From an uncultured Aquabacterium sp. (GTDB lineage Bacteria; Pseudomonadota; Gammaproteobacteria; Burkholderiales; Burkholderiaceae_C), in contig NZ_CAJYGK010000115.1 in assembly GCF_913773725.1 (NCBI RefSeq), forward strand, positions 124,001-188,000: a stretch of 64,000 nucleotides of DNA, given 5' to 3'. Made by a program: the position numbers and the translations under genes. The notes under the pieces were generated by a model, which saw only the letters and a program-made list of their open reading frames with translations, was not told the DNA's origin and ran no database searches. Below are positions 37,484-46,957 of the stretch, piece by piece (position 1 is the first letter of the stretch; every line of letters starts with the position of its first letter).

Positions 37484-40174
37484 ATGGACCAGCACTACCT
37501 CACCCCGCTTTTCGCCCCACGCTCCATCGTCGTCTTCGCCGGTCAGACCGGCGAGCCGGAGACCCTGTCGCCCCATGCACGGGCCCTGCTCGCGGCCTTG
37601 AAGGCCCAGCGCTACCAGGGCAGCCTGCAGTTCGTCGACACGCAGACCAGCGGCACGCTGGCCGATCTGGCGCAGGTCAAGGCCGATCTCGCGATGATCG
37701 CGCTGCCGCCGGCCGAGATCGCCCCGGCGATGGAGTTGGCGGCGCGCATGGCGTGCCGCACGGTGATGGTGCTCTCCAGTGGAATCGGGGCCGAGCAGGC
37801 AGCCGAACTGCATCGCCTGGCCCGGCGGGAGGGCCTGTACCTCCTCGGGCCGAACTGCCTGGGCTTCCAGCGCCCGGTGCTCGGCCTGAACGCCGGCGCC
37901 ATTGGCGCCCTCGCCGACGCCGGCCCGCTGGCCCTGGTGTCGCAGTCGGGCTCGCTGACCGCGTCCATGCTGGACTGGGCCGAGAAGAATGCCGTGGGCT
38001 TCTCGTCGGTCGTGTCGGTCGGGCCGCACACCAGCGTGGGCCTGGCGGAAACGCTCGATTTCCTCGCGAGCGACCCGCACACCAAAAGCATCCTCGTCTA
38101 CATGGAGGGCATCTCGGATGCCCGCCGCTTCATGAGCGCGCTGCGATCGGCGGCCAGCGCCAAGCCGGTGCTGGTGCTGAAATCCGGCCGCCGTCCGGAA
38201 GGCAACGAGGCCGCCCAGACCCACAGCAGCGCCATCGTGGGCAGCGACGACGTGTTCGACGCGGCCCTGCGCCGAGCGGGCGCCGTGCGCGTGAAGTCGT
38301 TTGTCGAGCTGTTCTCGGCCGCCAAGTGCCTGGCCTCGCGTTACCGGCCGGTGGGCAAGCGTCTGGCCATCGTCACCAATGGCGGCGGGCCCGGCGTGCT
38401 GGCCGCCGACTGGGTCAACGAAATCGACCTGCAGCTCGGCCGCCTGTCGCCCGAGGCCGCCGCGGCCCTGCGCCCGCAGCTGCCCGAGCTGGCCTCGCTG
38501 GCCGACCTGATCGACCTGTCGGAAGATGCCGGCCCCGAGCACTACGAGGCGGCCATCCAGGCCGCCAACCACGACCACACCATCGACGGCCTGCTGGTGA
38601 TCTACTCGCCCAAGGTCGGCGGGGACGCATTGGCCGTGGCCCAGGCCGTGGCGCGCTGCAAGGCCACCATTGCCAAGCCGCTGCTGTCGTGCTGGATGGG
38701 CGATGCGTCGGTGGGCGAGGCCCGTGTGGCGCTCAACGATGCCAGCATCCCCAGCTTCCGTACGCCCGAAGCCGGAGTCGGCGCCTTCGGCAACCTGTCG
38801 CAGTTCTATCAGAACCAGCTGCTGCTGCAACAGACCCCGCCGCCGCTGACCACGCTGGCCAAGCCCGACATCGAGGGCGCGCGCCTGGTGATCGAAAGCG
38901 TGCTGGCCGAGCGCCGCAAGGTGCTGACCGAGATGGAGTCGAAGACGCTGCTGTCGGCCTTCCACATCCCGGTCACCGAAACCATCCTGGCCCGCAGCGC
39001 GCACGAGGCCATGATGATCGCCACGCAGATGGGCTTCCCGGTGGCGCTCAAGATCGACTCGCCCGACATCAGCCACAAGTCCGACGTGCAGGGCGTGGCG
39101 TTGAACATCATGAGCGGCACCGCGGTGCGGGACGCCTACAACGACATGATGGAGCGCGTGAGCCACCTGCAGCCCAAGGCACGCATCAACGGCGTGACGG
39201 TGCAGCAGATGGCGCGCGCGCGCCGCGGCCGCGAGATCTACATCGGTGTGGTCACCGACGACCCCTTCGGGCCGGTGATCGCGTTCGGTGCCGGCGGCAC
39301 GATGATCGAGCTGATCAACGACCGGGCCATGGAGCTGCCGCCGCTGAACCAGTACCTGGCCCGCCGTCTGATCGACCGCTCGCGGGTGGCCGAGACATTG
39401 GGCGAGTGGCGCGGTGCGAGCGCCGTCGACCGCGAGGTGCTCGAGCAGGTGCTGCTGCGGGTGTCGGAGATGGTGTGCGAGCTGCCGCAGCTGCGCGAGA
39501 TGGACATCAACCCCATCATCATCGACGAGCATGGCGCGGTGGCGGTGGACGCCCGCATCGTGATCGACAGCGCACCGCAGGCCATCGGCGGCCGTGCCAA
39601 CGCCTATGGCCACCTGCCCATCCTGCCGTACCCGGCGCGTTTCGAGCAGATCTGGCCGATGCGCGGCGGCGGCGAGTACACCGTGCGCCCCATCCACACG
39701 GCCGATGCACAGATGCTGCAGGAGCTGGTGCACAACCTCTCGCCCGAGAGCCGCTACTTCCGCTTCGTGTCGTCGATGACCGAGCTGCCGCCGGCCATGC
39801 TGGCGAAGTTCACGCTGATCGACTACGACCGCGAGATGGCCCTGGTGGCCGTCTACAAGGAGCGCCATGCCGATGAGCAGGGCGAGATCACCGAGCGCGA
39901 ACGCGTGATCGGGGTGTCGCGCTACATCACCAACCCCGACCAGACCACGTGCGAGTTCTCGCTGGTGGTGGCCGACGATTTCGGGGGCAAGGGACTGGGC
40001 TCACGCCTGATGGAGAGCATCATGGACGTGGCCCGCGAGCGCGGCTTGTCGGAGATCCAGGGCCTGGTGCTGGCCAACAACGACAGCATGCTGCGCCTGA
40101 TGCGCAGCCTCGGGTTCACGGTCAAGTCCTATCCGGACGACCCCGACTTCAAGCTGGTGACGCACGCCCTGTGA
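37484..40174 (+). CDS. Pat-type protein lysine acetyltransferase (acyl-CoA-synthetase domain plus GNAT)
   Basis: The 896-residue protein has an N-terminal NDP-forming acyl-CoA-synthetase-like half: a CoA-binding Rossmann region with LLGPNCLGFQRP and VSQSGSLTASMLDWA, a flavodoxin-like linker, and an ATP-grasp region including GFPVALKIDSPDISHKSDVQGV. A C-terminal GNAT domain of about 160 residues follows, with RPIHTADAQMLQELVHNLSPESRYFRF and VADDFGGKGLGSRLMESIM as the acetyl-CoA loop. This matches Salmonella Pat/YfiQ, which acetylates acyl-CoA synthetases. The phospho-His position is kept (His247 in AQTHSSAIVG). ATG lies 9 bp after the deacetylase stop. Confidence 0.92.
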   Translation: MDQHYLTPLFAPRSIVVFAGQTGEPETLSPHARALLAALKAQRYQGSLQFVDTQTSGTLADLAQVKADLAMIALPPAEIAPAMELAARMACRTVMVLSSGIGAEQAAELHRLARREGLYLLGPNCLGFQRPVLGLNAGAIGALADAGPLALVSQSGSLTASMLDWAEKNAVGFSSVVSVGPHTSVGLAETLDFLASDPHTKSILVYMEGISDARRFMSALRSAASAKPVLVLKSGRRPEGNEAAQTHSSAIVGSDDVFDAALRRAGAVRVKSFVELFSAAKCLASRYRPVGKRLAIVTNGGGPGVLAADWVNEIDLQLGRLSPEAAAALRPQLPELASLADLIDLSEDAGPEHYEAAIQAANHDHTIDGLLVIYSPKVGGDALAVAQAVARCKATIAKPLLSCWMGDASVGEARVALNDASIPSFRTPEAGVGAFGNLSQFYQNQLLLQQTPPPLTTLAKPDIEGARLVIESVLAERRKVLTEMESKTLLSAFHIPVTETILARSAHEAMMIATQMGFPVALKIDSPDISHKSDVQGVALNIMSGTAVRDAYNDMMERVSHLQPKARINGVTVQQMARARRGREIYIGVVTDDPFGPVIAFGAGGTMIELINDRAMELPPLNQYLARRLIDRSRVAETLGEWRGASAVDREVLEQVLLRVSEMVCELPQLREMDINPIIIDEHGAVAVDARIVIDSAPQAIGGRANAYGHLPILPYPARFEQIWPMRGGGEYTVRPIHTADAQMLQELVHNLSPESRYFRFVSSMTELPPAMLAKFTLIDYDREMALVAVYKERHADEQGEITERERVIGVSRYITNPDQTTCEFSLVVADDFGGKGLGSRLMESIMDVARERGLSEIQGLVLANNDSMLRLMRSLGFTVKSYPDDPDFKLVTHAL

Positions 40175-40222
40175 CGGGCGTGGCGCAAGGCAGGGGCCGC
40201 ACGTGGCGCCCCCGCTGAGGCG

Positions 40223-40729
40223 TCAGGCCGTGACCGTGGCCACCTGCTGCAGGCTGGCCAGGGTGGCCACGCAGGCCCGCGCGGCTTCGGCGCCCTTGGT
40301 CACGAAGTGCGTGTGGAAGTAGCGATGGTGCTGGTCGTGCTCGTGGAAGTGGTGCGGCGTGAGCACCACCGAAAACACCGGCACCTCGGTGTCCAACTGC
40401 ACGCGCATCAGGCCGTCGATCACGGCCGTGGCCACGAAATCGTGCCGGTAGATGCCGCCGTCGACCACCAGGCCCGTGGCCACGATGGCGTCGAAGCGGC
40501 CGGAGGCGGCCAGTTTCTTGGCATGCAGCGGGATCTCGAAGGCGCCGGGCACGGTGAACACCTGCACGCCATCCGTGGCGCAGCCCAGGTGGGCCAGTTC
40601 GGCGAGGAAGCCTTCGCGGGCCTGGCCGACGATCTCGGCGTGCCAGCTGGCCTGGATCAGGGCCACGCGGGGGCGCTGCGGCAGCGTGCCAGCAGCAGGA
40701 AGGGAAGAGGGAAGGTCAGACTGATTCAT
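40223..40729 (-). CDS. ribH: 6,7-dimethyl-8-ribityllumazine synthase (RibH)
   Basis: The 168-residue protein makes the riboflavin precursor lumazine from 5-amino-6-ribitylaminouracil and 3,4-dihydroxybutanone phosphate. VALIQASWHAEIVGQAREGF, TVPGAFEIPLHAKKLAASG, IVATGLVVDGGIYRHDFVATAVIDGL with the catalytic His, and VPVFSVVLTPHHFHEHDQHH are all present. The VVDGGIYRHDFV form (not IRGxTxHF) and the His-rich loop resemble decameric RibH2. The start at 40729 (MNQSDLP) was chosen; an upstream ATG at 40774 would cut into the leader. It is preceded by an FMN riboswitch 124 bp upstream and is the only gene after it. Confidence 0.93.
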   Translation of the reverse strand: MNQSDLPSSLPAAGTLPQRPRVALIQASWHAEIVGQAREGFLAELAHLGCATDGVQVFTVPGAFEIPLHAKKLAASGRFDAIVATGLVVDGGIYRHDFVATAVIDGLMRVQLDTEVPVFSVVLTPHHFHEHDQHHRYFHTHFVTKGAEAARACVATLASLQQVATVTA

Positions 40730-40778
40730 GGCTCGTGAAACGACAACGGGTCCAGAAATCAGGGCGCACGACAACCCA

Positions 40779-40844
40779 CCCCACTAGGCAGGCGCAGGCC
40801 CGCGCACCCGCGAAGGCGCACGCATCCGCGCCCGTCCAGTGGGG
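40779..40844 (-). promoter_or_regulatory. Candidate expression platform of the FMN riboswitch
   Basis: Between the aptamer and ribH, AGTGGGG (plus, 40838-40844) and CCCCACT (40779-40785) are perfectly complementary and enclose a GC-rich segment with a further GCGC stem. No T-run follows, so if this is the switch it would work on translation or through Rho and not by intrinsic termination. Confidence 0.45.
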
Positions 40845-40852
40845 CAGGGATC

Positions 40853-41005
40853 GCGCTCTCTTTCATCCGGACTGTGACCGTCGGCCCTGGCATCTGACCA
40901 GGTCTGCTGACCCTCATGCGGCCGAAGCCGCGCGAGGCGCTCGCGGGCTCGAGGCCCGAAGGCCTCCTACCGCCGGTGGGGAATTCCACCCCGCCCTGAG
41001 AACGC
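40853..41005 (-). promoter_or_regulatory. FMN riboswitch (RFN element)
   Basis: Read on the minus strand the region follows the RFN consensus: GCGTTCTCAGGGCGGGGTG at the 5' end, CCCCACCGGCGGTA, the variable stem, AGCCCGCGAGCGCC, GGTCAGCAGACCTGGT, and CCGACGGTCACAGTCCGGAT followed by GAAAGAGAGCGC, which closes the basal stem with the 5' end. All major conserved loops of the six-way junction are present. FMN binding would lower ribH expression. Confidence 0.95.
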
Positions 41006-41064
41006 TCTGCCCGATCCGCAAGAACCGGGCAAGCGGCATTGTAAAGGCGCGGGCTCGGGCGTGC

Positions 41065-41466
41065 TCACATGGGGCCAGGCATCAGCTTCAGCCCCAGCAG
41101 CAGCACCGAGGTCACGGCGTTGTAGGTGATGCCCAGCACGGCCTGCACGTAGAACACCGCCGACAGCAACTGGGCGCTGAAGCCGTGCTCGACCACCACC
41201 GCCATGCCGAAGCACAGCACCGTGTACACCGCCCAGCGGCGCAGGTACGTGGGCAGCCAGCGCACCTGCTGCTGGTTGTGGCGCCAGGCCGCGGCGCGCT
41301 CGAACAGATTGGGCCGGTTGACATCGCGGAACAGCCAGCCGAAGAACCAGTAGCGGTACAGCAGCTGCCGGAAAGGCAGAACCGGCCGCACGGTGTCGTC
41401 CGTCATCACGCCGACGGTGCGGCCGCTCAACGAGGGCGGCGGGGTGTCTGAACGGGGACAGGTCAT
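41065..41466 (-). CDS. Small membrane protein of unknown function
   Basis: The 133-residue protein has a strong AGGAGG before its ATG at 41466. After about 55 hydrophilic residues, with YRYWFFGWLFRDVNRPNLFERAAAWRHNQ rich in aromatic and basic residues, come two hydrophobic helices (about 75-92 and 103-128, LLSAVFYVQAVLGITYNAVTSV). No family is recognised. It is read toward the ribH riboswitch, with only 60 bp between; the riboswitch probably has its own promoter in or near that gap or inside this gene. Confidence 0.68.
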   Translation of the reverse strand: MTCPRSDTPPPSLSGRTVGVMTDDTVRPVLPFRQLLYRYWFFGWLFRDVNRPNLFERAAAWRHNQQQVRWLPTYLRRWAVYTVLCFGMAVVVEHGFSAQLLSAVFYVQAVLGITYNAVTSVLLLGLKLMPGPM

Positions 41467-41639
41467 GGGGCACCTCCTGGCCGATGGCTTCCATGGTGCC
41501 AAGCTGGCGCCGCTTGCAAAGCCGAGAAATACCCGCGTCCGTCGGCACAAACGCATGCCACGGCGCAGGCCCGGGCGGGCGCACCGTTCCGGGACCTCAT
41601 TGTGCGCAGGCGGATGCGGTCCGCTGCGCCGGCCAGGCT

Positions 41640-42938
41640 TCAGCCCTTGTGCGAGCGGGGTCGGTTGGCGGCGGCGGGGGCGGCCTGGGCGGCCTGCTCG
41701 CGCAGTTTGTCCTTCTTGCTTTTGCGCCGGCCCTTGATGCCTCCGTTGGGATCAAGGGGCGCGCGAGCATCCGGGGCGTCCGGCGCGTGGATCTCCGGGC
41801 GGGGCTCGAACCCTTCCACGGTTTCCCGTGGCACCCGCAGGCCCTGCCGCTTCTCGATCAGGCGGAAGTGGGATTCGGCTTCGGGCGGCACGAAGCTGTA
41901 GGCGGTGCCCGCCTCCCCCGCGCGGCCCGTTCGGCCGATGCGGTGAATGTGGTCGGCCGGTGAGCGCGGCAGGTCGAAGTTGACCACCACGGGCAGACGG
42001 GCGATGTCGATGCCCCGGGCGGCCACGTCGGTGGCCACGACCACCTGCAGGCTGCCGTCTCGCAGGGCGGCGAGCGTCGCACGCCGGGTTCCCTGGCTCA
42101 GCTCGCCGTGGAAGGCCGCCGCGCGCACGCCGTTGCGGGCCAGCTTGTGCGCGACCAGTTCGGCGCCGTACTTGCTGGCCACAAAAACGAGCACCCGCTC
42201 CTCGGCGTGCCGGGCCTGGATCAGGTGGCGTAGCAACTGGGTGCGGCGATCGGCATCGACCACCACCGCGTGCTGCTGAATGTCCGGCCGCGTCTCGGGC
42301 GTGGTGTCCACCGTCACCCGCTGCGGTCTGTGCAGCACCCCGTGGGCCAACTCGTCCACCGCATCCGGGAACGTGGCCGACAGCAGTGCGGTCTGCCGGC
42401 GCGCAGGCAGCCAGGCCAGGATCTGTGCCAGTTCGTCAGCAAAGCCCAGCTGCAGCAGGCGGTCTGCCTCATCCAGGACCAGCGTGGCCACGGTGGCCAG
42501 CGTCAGGGCGCGGTGCTGCACGAGGTCGATCAGGCGCCCCGGCGTGGCGATCACGATGTCGGCGCCGCCGCGCAGGTGCATCAACTGCGGGTTGATGGAC
42601 ACGCCACCATACACCACGGCCAGCTTGGGCCGCTGCGGCCAGTCGGCGCACAGGCCCGCCAGGGTCTGCCCCACCTGGTCGGCCAGCTCCCGGGTCGGCA
42701 CCAGCACCAGGCCTCGCACGCTTCGTGGCGTGCGGCGCTCGGCGTGGAGCCACTGTGCCAGCAGGGGCAGGGCGTAGGCCAGCGTTTTGCCCGATCCGGT
42801 CTGGGCCTGGGCCAGCAGGTCGTGGCCCGCGAGCAGCGGCGGAATGGCCTCCGCCTGAACCGGCGTCGGAGCGGTCAGCCCCTGGGTGCTCAGGGCGTTG
42901 AGCAGGGCGGCAGGCAGGGCCAGGTCGGCAAAGGTCAT
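41640..42938 (-). CDS. DEAD-box ATP-dependent RNA helicase (RhlE-like)
   Basis: The 432-residue protein has all motifs: Q motif (APTPVQAEAIP), I AQTGSGKTLAY, Ia PTRELADQVGQ, Ib/GG, TPGRLIDL, II VLDEADRLL, III SATFPDAV, IV FVAS, V ATDVAARGIDIARL and VI HRIGRTGRAGEAGTAYS. A basic C-terminal tail follows. RhlE and related enzymes assist ribosome assembly and RNA decay. Start at 42938 (MTFADLALPAALLNAL) gives the conserved N-terminus; the upstream open frame is not conserved. Divergent from the MFS gene. Confidence 0.92.
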   Translation of the reverse strand: MTFADLALPAALLNALSTQGLTAPTPVQAEAIPPLLAGHDLLAQAQTGSGKTLAYALPLLAQWLHAERRTPRSVRGLVLVPTRELADQVGQTLAGLCADWPQRPKLAVVYGGVSINPQLMHLRGGADIVIATPGRLIDLVQHRALTLATVATLVLDEADRLLQLGFADELAQILAWLPARRQTALLSATFPDAVDELAHGVLHRPQRVTVDTTPETRPDIQQHAVVVDADRRTQLLRHLIQARHAEERVLVFVASKYGAELVAHKLARNGVRAAAFHGELSQGTRRATLAALRDGSLQVVVATDVAARGIDIARLPVVVNFDLPRSPADHIHRIGRTGRAGEAGTAYSFVPPEAESHFRLIEKRQGLRVPRETVEGFEPRPEIHAPDAPDARAPLDPNGGIKGRRKSKKDKLREQAAQAAPAAANRPRSHKG

Positions 42939-43205
42939 GCGGGCAGAAGCAGGCGGCAATCCGGCCGGAGGGCCGGGGATGCTGCGGGTCGGGCGGGAGC
43001 GCCAAGGGCGCGAGTGTACGCGGCCGGGACCGGTTGTCCCCACTTCCTGTGGACAACTTTGTTGGCAAGCCGGGGGGAACCGGGTTTCCCCCTGGGAGAC
43101 CGGGTGGGTTGCTCAGAAATGTGGCAACCCACATGGCCACTTGCTCGGCAGACAGGGGGTGGATGGTGACAATGGCAGGCTTTCCTGCTGTCTGCCGCCC
43201 GCCTC
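42939..43205. other. Divergent helicase/MFS regulatory region with three hairpins
   Basis: No gene was found. Three inverted repeats lie close together: GTTGTCC/GGACAAC (43033-43057), GGGGGAA/TTCCCCC (43073-43092) and GTGGGTTGC/GCAACCCAC (43104-43132). The region must contain the promoters of both the RNA helicase and the MFS gene; clear -10/-35 pairs were not identified. Confidence 0.5.
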
Positions 43206-44435
43206 ATGACCGAACCCGCAGTCGCCTTCGCTGCCCCGACGCCTTCGTGGACCCGACGGGGCACGGTGGCCTACCGCCGCATCAGCATCGCACTGTTCCT
43301 GGCCGGCTTTGCCACGTTTTCACTGCTCTACGGCGTGCAACCCCTGTTGCCCGCGATCGCCCGGTCGTTCGGCGTCAGCCCGGCCGAAAGCTCGCTCGCC
43401 CTGTCCGTGTCCACCGGAATGCTGGCGGTGGCCATCCTGGGAGCCGGCGCGGTGTCGGCGTCGGTGGCGCGGCGCCCCCTGATGTTCACGTCCATGTGCG
43501 CGGCCGCGGCCCTCAACATCCTGGCGGCGCTGGTGCCGGACTGGCATGCGCTGCTGCTGGCGCGCGCCTTGTCGGGCTTCATGCTGGGAGGCGTGCCCGC
43601 CGTGGCGATGGCCTACCTGGCCGAGGAGATCGAGCCGCCTGGCCTGGGCCTGGCCATGGGGCTGTATGTCGGCGGCACTGCTTTTGGCGGCATGATGGGA
43701 CGCATCGGCATCAGTGTGCTGACCGAATGGGTGGGCTGGCGCTCGGCCCTGATGGGACTCGGCGGCCTCGGGCTGCTGGCGGCGATCGGATTCGTGTCCC
43801 TGCTGCCGGCTTCGCGCAACTTCGTGCCGCGTCGCGGGCAGGCGTGGTCCGACCACCTGGCGCAGTGGGCCGGGCACCTTCGTCAGCCGGGGCTGGCGCG
43901 CTTGTTCGCCATTGCGGGCCTGTTGATGGGAGCCTTCGTCACGGTCTACAACTATGCGGGCTTCCGTCTGGTCCAGCCGCCGTACGGTTTGAACCAGACG
44001 CAGATCGGGCTGATCTTCGCGGCCTATGTGTTCGGCATCGTGTCTTCCGCGGTGGCGGGGGCGCTGGCCGACCGGTTCGGTCGCTGGCCCGTGATGGTGT
44101 CGGGCATGGCCTGCATGATGGCGGGCCTGCTGCTGACCTGCCTGTCGCCGCTGTCCTGGGTCGTCACCGGCATCGTCGGACTGACCTTCGGCTTCTTCGT
44201 GGCGCATGCCGTCGCCAGTGGCTGGGTGGGGCGCCTCGCCGTGGGCAGCAAGGGACACGCGTCGTCGCTGTACCTGCTGTCGTATTACCTGGGTTCCAGC
44301 GTCATGGGCTCGGTCGGGGGATGGTTCTGGGGGCACGGCGGCTGGGGTGCCGTCGCAGGCTTCACCCTGCTGCTGGTGGGCCTGGGTGTGGCCGCAGCGT
44401 GGCGCCTTCGGCGGATCGGCGGTGCCCCCTCTTGA
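43206..44435 (+). CDS. MFS transporter (YnfM/arabinose-efflux-like)
   Basis: The 409-residue protein has twelve hydrophobic segments. FATFSLLYGVQPLLPAIARSFGVSPAESSLALS is typical of the YnfM/YdeE group; LSGFMLGGVPAVAMAYLAEE and a GGTAFGGMMGRI element in the N-half, and ADRFGRWPVMVSGMA between helices match MFS loop motif A in the C-half. It is likely a drug or metabolite exporter in the inner membrane. The stop codon overlaps the -35 element of the groES promoter, so there is no room for a separate terminator. Confidence 0.87.
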   Translation: MTEPAVAFAAPTPSWTRRGTVAYRRISIALFLAGFATFSLLYGVQPLLPAIARSFGVSPAESSLALSVSTGMLAVAILGAGAVSASVARRPLMFTSMCAAAALNILAALVPDWHALLLARALSGFMLGGVPAVAMAYLAEEIEPPGLGLAMGLYVGGTAFGGMMGRIGISVLTEWVGWRSALMGLGGLGLLAAIGFVSLLPASRNFVPRRGQAWSDHLAQWAGHLRQPGLARLFAIAGLLMGAFVTVYNYAGFRLVQPPYGLNQTQIGLIFAAYVFGIVSSAVAGALADRFGRWPVMVSGMACMMAGLLLTCLSPLSWVVTGIVGLTFGFFVAHAVASGWVGRLAVGSKGHASSLYLLSYYLGSSVMGSVGGWFWGHGGWGAVAGFTLLLVGLGVAAAWRLRRIGGAPS

Positions 44436-44459
44436 AATGTCATCACCCGTCCCTATAAT
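44432..44459 (+). promoter_or_regulatory. groESL promoter (sigma70-like)
   Basis: TTGAAA (44432-44437) and a perfect TATAAT (44454-44459) are spaced 16 bp apart. The expected transcription start near 44466 falls inside the CIRCE element. The -35 box overlaps the stop codon of the upstream MFS gene. Confidence 0.88.
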
Positions 44460-44461
44460 CG

Positions 44462-44488
44462 TTAGCACTCGCCACCCCTGAGTGCTAA
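44462..44488 (+). promoter_or_regulatory. CIRCE element (HrcA operator)
   Basis: TTAGCACTC (44462-44470), a 9-bp spacer and GAGTGCTAA (44480-44488) match the CIRCE consensus exactly. HrcA binds here and represses groESL until heat stress. The hrcA gene itself is not in the window. The 5' leader from here to the groES ATG is about 140 nt. Confidence 0.97.
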
Positions 44489-44628
44489 CAGGGCCGGTTC
44501 CCCGGTGCTGGATCCCGGTGGCGGCGTGCGGTTTTCCGCATGATGCAAACGAACCCTGGTTCTGTCGCAGAGCTGTTCTGCGCCGAGCCACATTGTCCCA
44601 ACCGATGTCTCAAGAGACTGGAGAAGCC

Positions 44629-44919
44629 ATGAAGCTGCGTCCCCTGCACGATCGCGTGATCGTCAAGCGCCTGGAACAAGAAACCAAGACCGCCCTGGGC
44701 ATCATCATCCCCGACAACGCCGCCGAGAAGCCCGACCAGGGTGAGGTGCTGGCCGTCGGCCCGGGCAAGCGCAATGACAAGGGCGACTTCGTTGCCCTGA
44801 ACGTGCAAGTGGGTGACCGCGTCCTGTTCGGCAAGTACTCGGGCCAGACCGTCAAGGTCGATGGCGAAGAGCTGCTGGTCATGCGCGAAGAAGACCTGTT
44901 CGCCGTCGTCGCCAAGTAA
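44629..44919 (+). CDS. groES: Co-chaperonin GroES
   Basis: The 96-residue 10-kDa chaperonin begins [18 protein letters not shown]. The mobile loop [17 protein letters not shown] with the GroEL-binding [19 protein letters not shown] and [29 protein letters not shown] are all standard. It caps the GroEL folding chamber. The ATG at 44629 is chosen because a longer frame upstream is the untranslated leader; GGAG lies upstream. Co-transcribed with groEL, 54 bp downstream, under the CIRCE promoter. Confidence 0.98.
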   Translation: MKLRPLHDRVIVKRLEQETKTALGIIIPDNAAEKPDQGEVLAVGPGKRNDKGDFVALNVQVGDRVLFGKYSGQTVKVDGEELLVMREEDLFAVVAK

Positions 44920-46614
<1,695 letters not shown>

Positions 46615-46673
46615 TTCGGCCCAGGCTGACACAGCCTGCTTGATCCCTCCGGGCTCGGGTGGGCAGGCCTCGG

Positions 46674-46703
46674 AAGGCCACCTCGCAAGGGGTGGCCTTT
46701 TTT
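46674..46703 (+). terminator. groESL rho-independent terminator
   Basis: AAGGCCACC (46674-46682) pairs with GGTGGCCTT (46691-46699) around an 8-nt loop and runs directly into a T-tract (46698-46703). It lies 60 bp past the groEL stop. Confidence 0.93.
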
Positions 46704-46748
46704 CTTTGTGCGCGGCGGGCGCTGCGTGGCAGCGCAGAAAGACGGGGC

Positions 46749-46776
46749 AAAAAAAGGGGCCGCATGATGCGGCCCC
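46749..46776 (-). terminator. Minus-strand rho-independent terminator
   Basis: GGGGCCGCA (46756-46764) and TGCGGCCCC (46768-46776) form a 9-bp stem with a TCA loop on the minus strand, followed there by seven T residues (complement of 46749-46755). It would end a transcript running leftward from the DUF3149 gene through the hairpin array. Confidence 0.88.
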
Positions 46777-46818
46777 GCTGATGTGGCTGTGCACCCCTCT
46801 CGTGCACATCCCCCCAAG

Positions 46819-46957
46819 CCGGTTCTCAGACCGGTCCTGCTTTCACGGTCGAGCCCCTCAGCTCTTCCGTGAGGTCAGGTCAGCCCCTCAGCTGCCCTGA
46901 CCCACAAGCCGGCCCCTCAGCCGGCTCGCACGGGTCGGCCCCTCAGCCGCCCCGAGC
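46819..46957 (-). other. Tandem hairpin array with invariant hexaloop
   Basis: Four adjacent hairpins share loop CCCTCA (plus) or TGAGGG (minus) and the core GC-loop-GC, while the outer stems differ and stay paired. H1 is TCACGG-TC-GAGC..GCTC-TT-CCGTGA (46843-46872). H2 is GGTCAGG-T-CAGC..GCTG-C-CCTGACC (46873-46902). H3 is AGCCGGC..GCCGGCT (46907-46926). H4 is CGGG-T-CGGC..GCCG-C-CCCG (46931-46954), with two further G-C pairs outside an A-A mismatch. A diverged fifth, CCGGT-TCTCAG-ACCGG, lies at 46819-46834. Loops recur every 26-30 nt. Minus strand preferred: the array runs from the DUF3149 stop to a terminator. Confidence 0.75.

Noticed and set aside
36524..39868. Very long antisense open frame (over 1100 codons) opposite the deacetylase and Pat genes
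   Set aside because: It is a codon-bias shadow in a high-GC region, has His/Arg/Gln-rich nonsense composition, and lies opposite two confidently assigned genes.
43049..43057. TGTGGACAA resembling a DnaA box
   Set aside because: One isolated, imperfect box with no dnaA, dnaN or gidA nearby; it is one arm of a local inverted repeat.
46819..46957. Considered as a CRISPR array
   Set aside because: The repeated element is a 10-bp hairpin core with variable stems, not a 24-40 bp direct repeat with unrelated spacers, and there are no cas genes.
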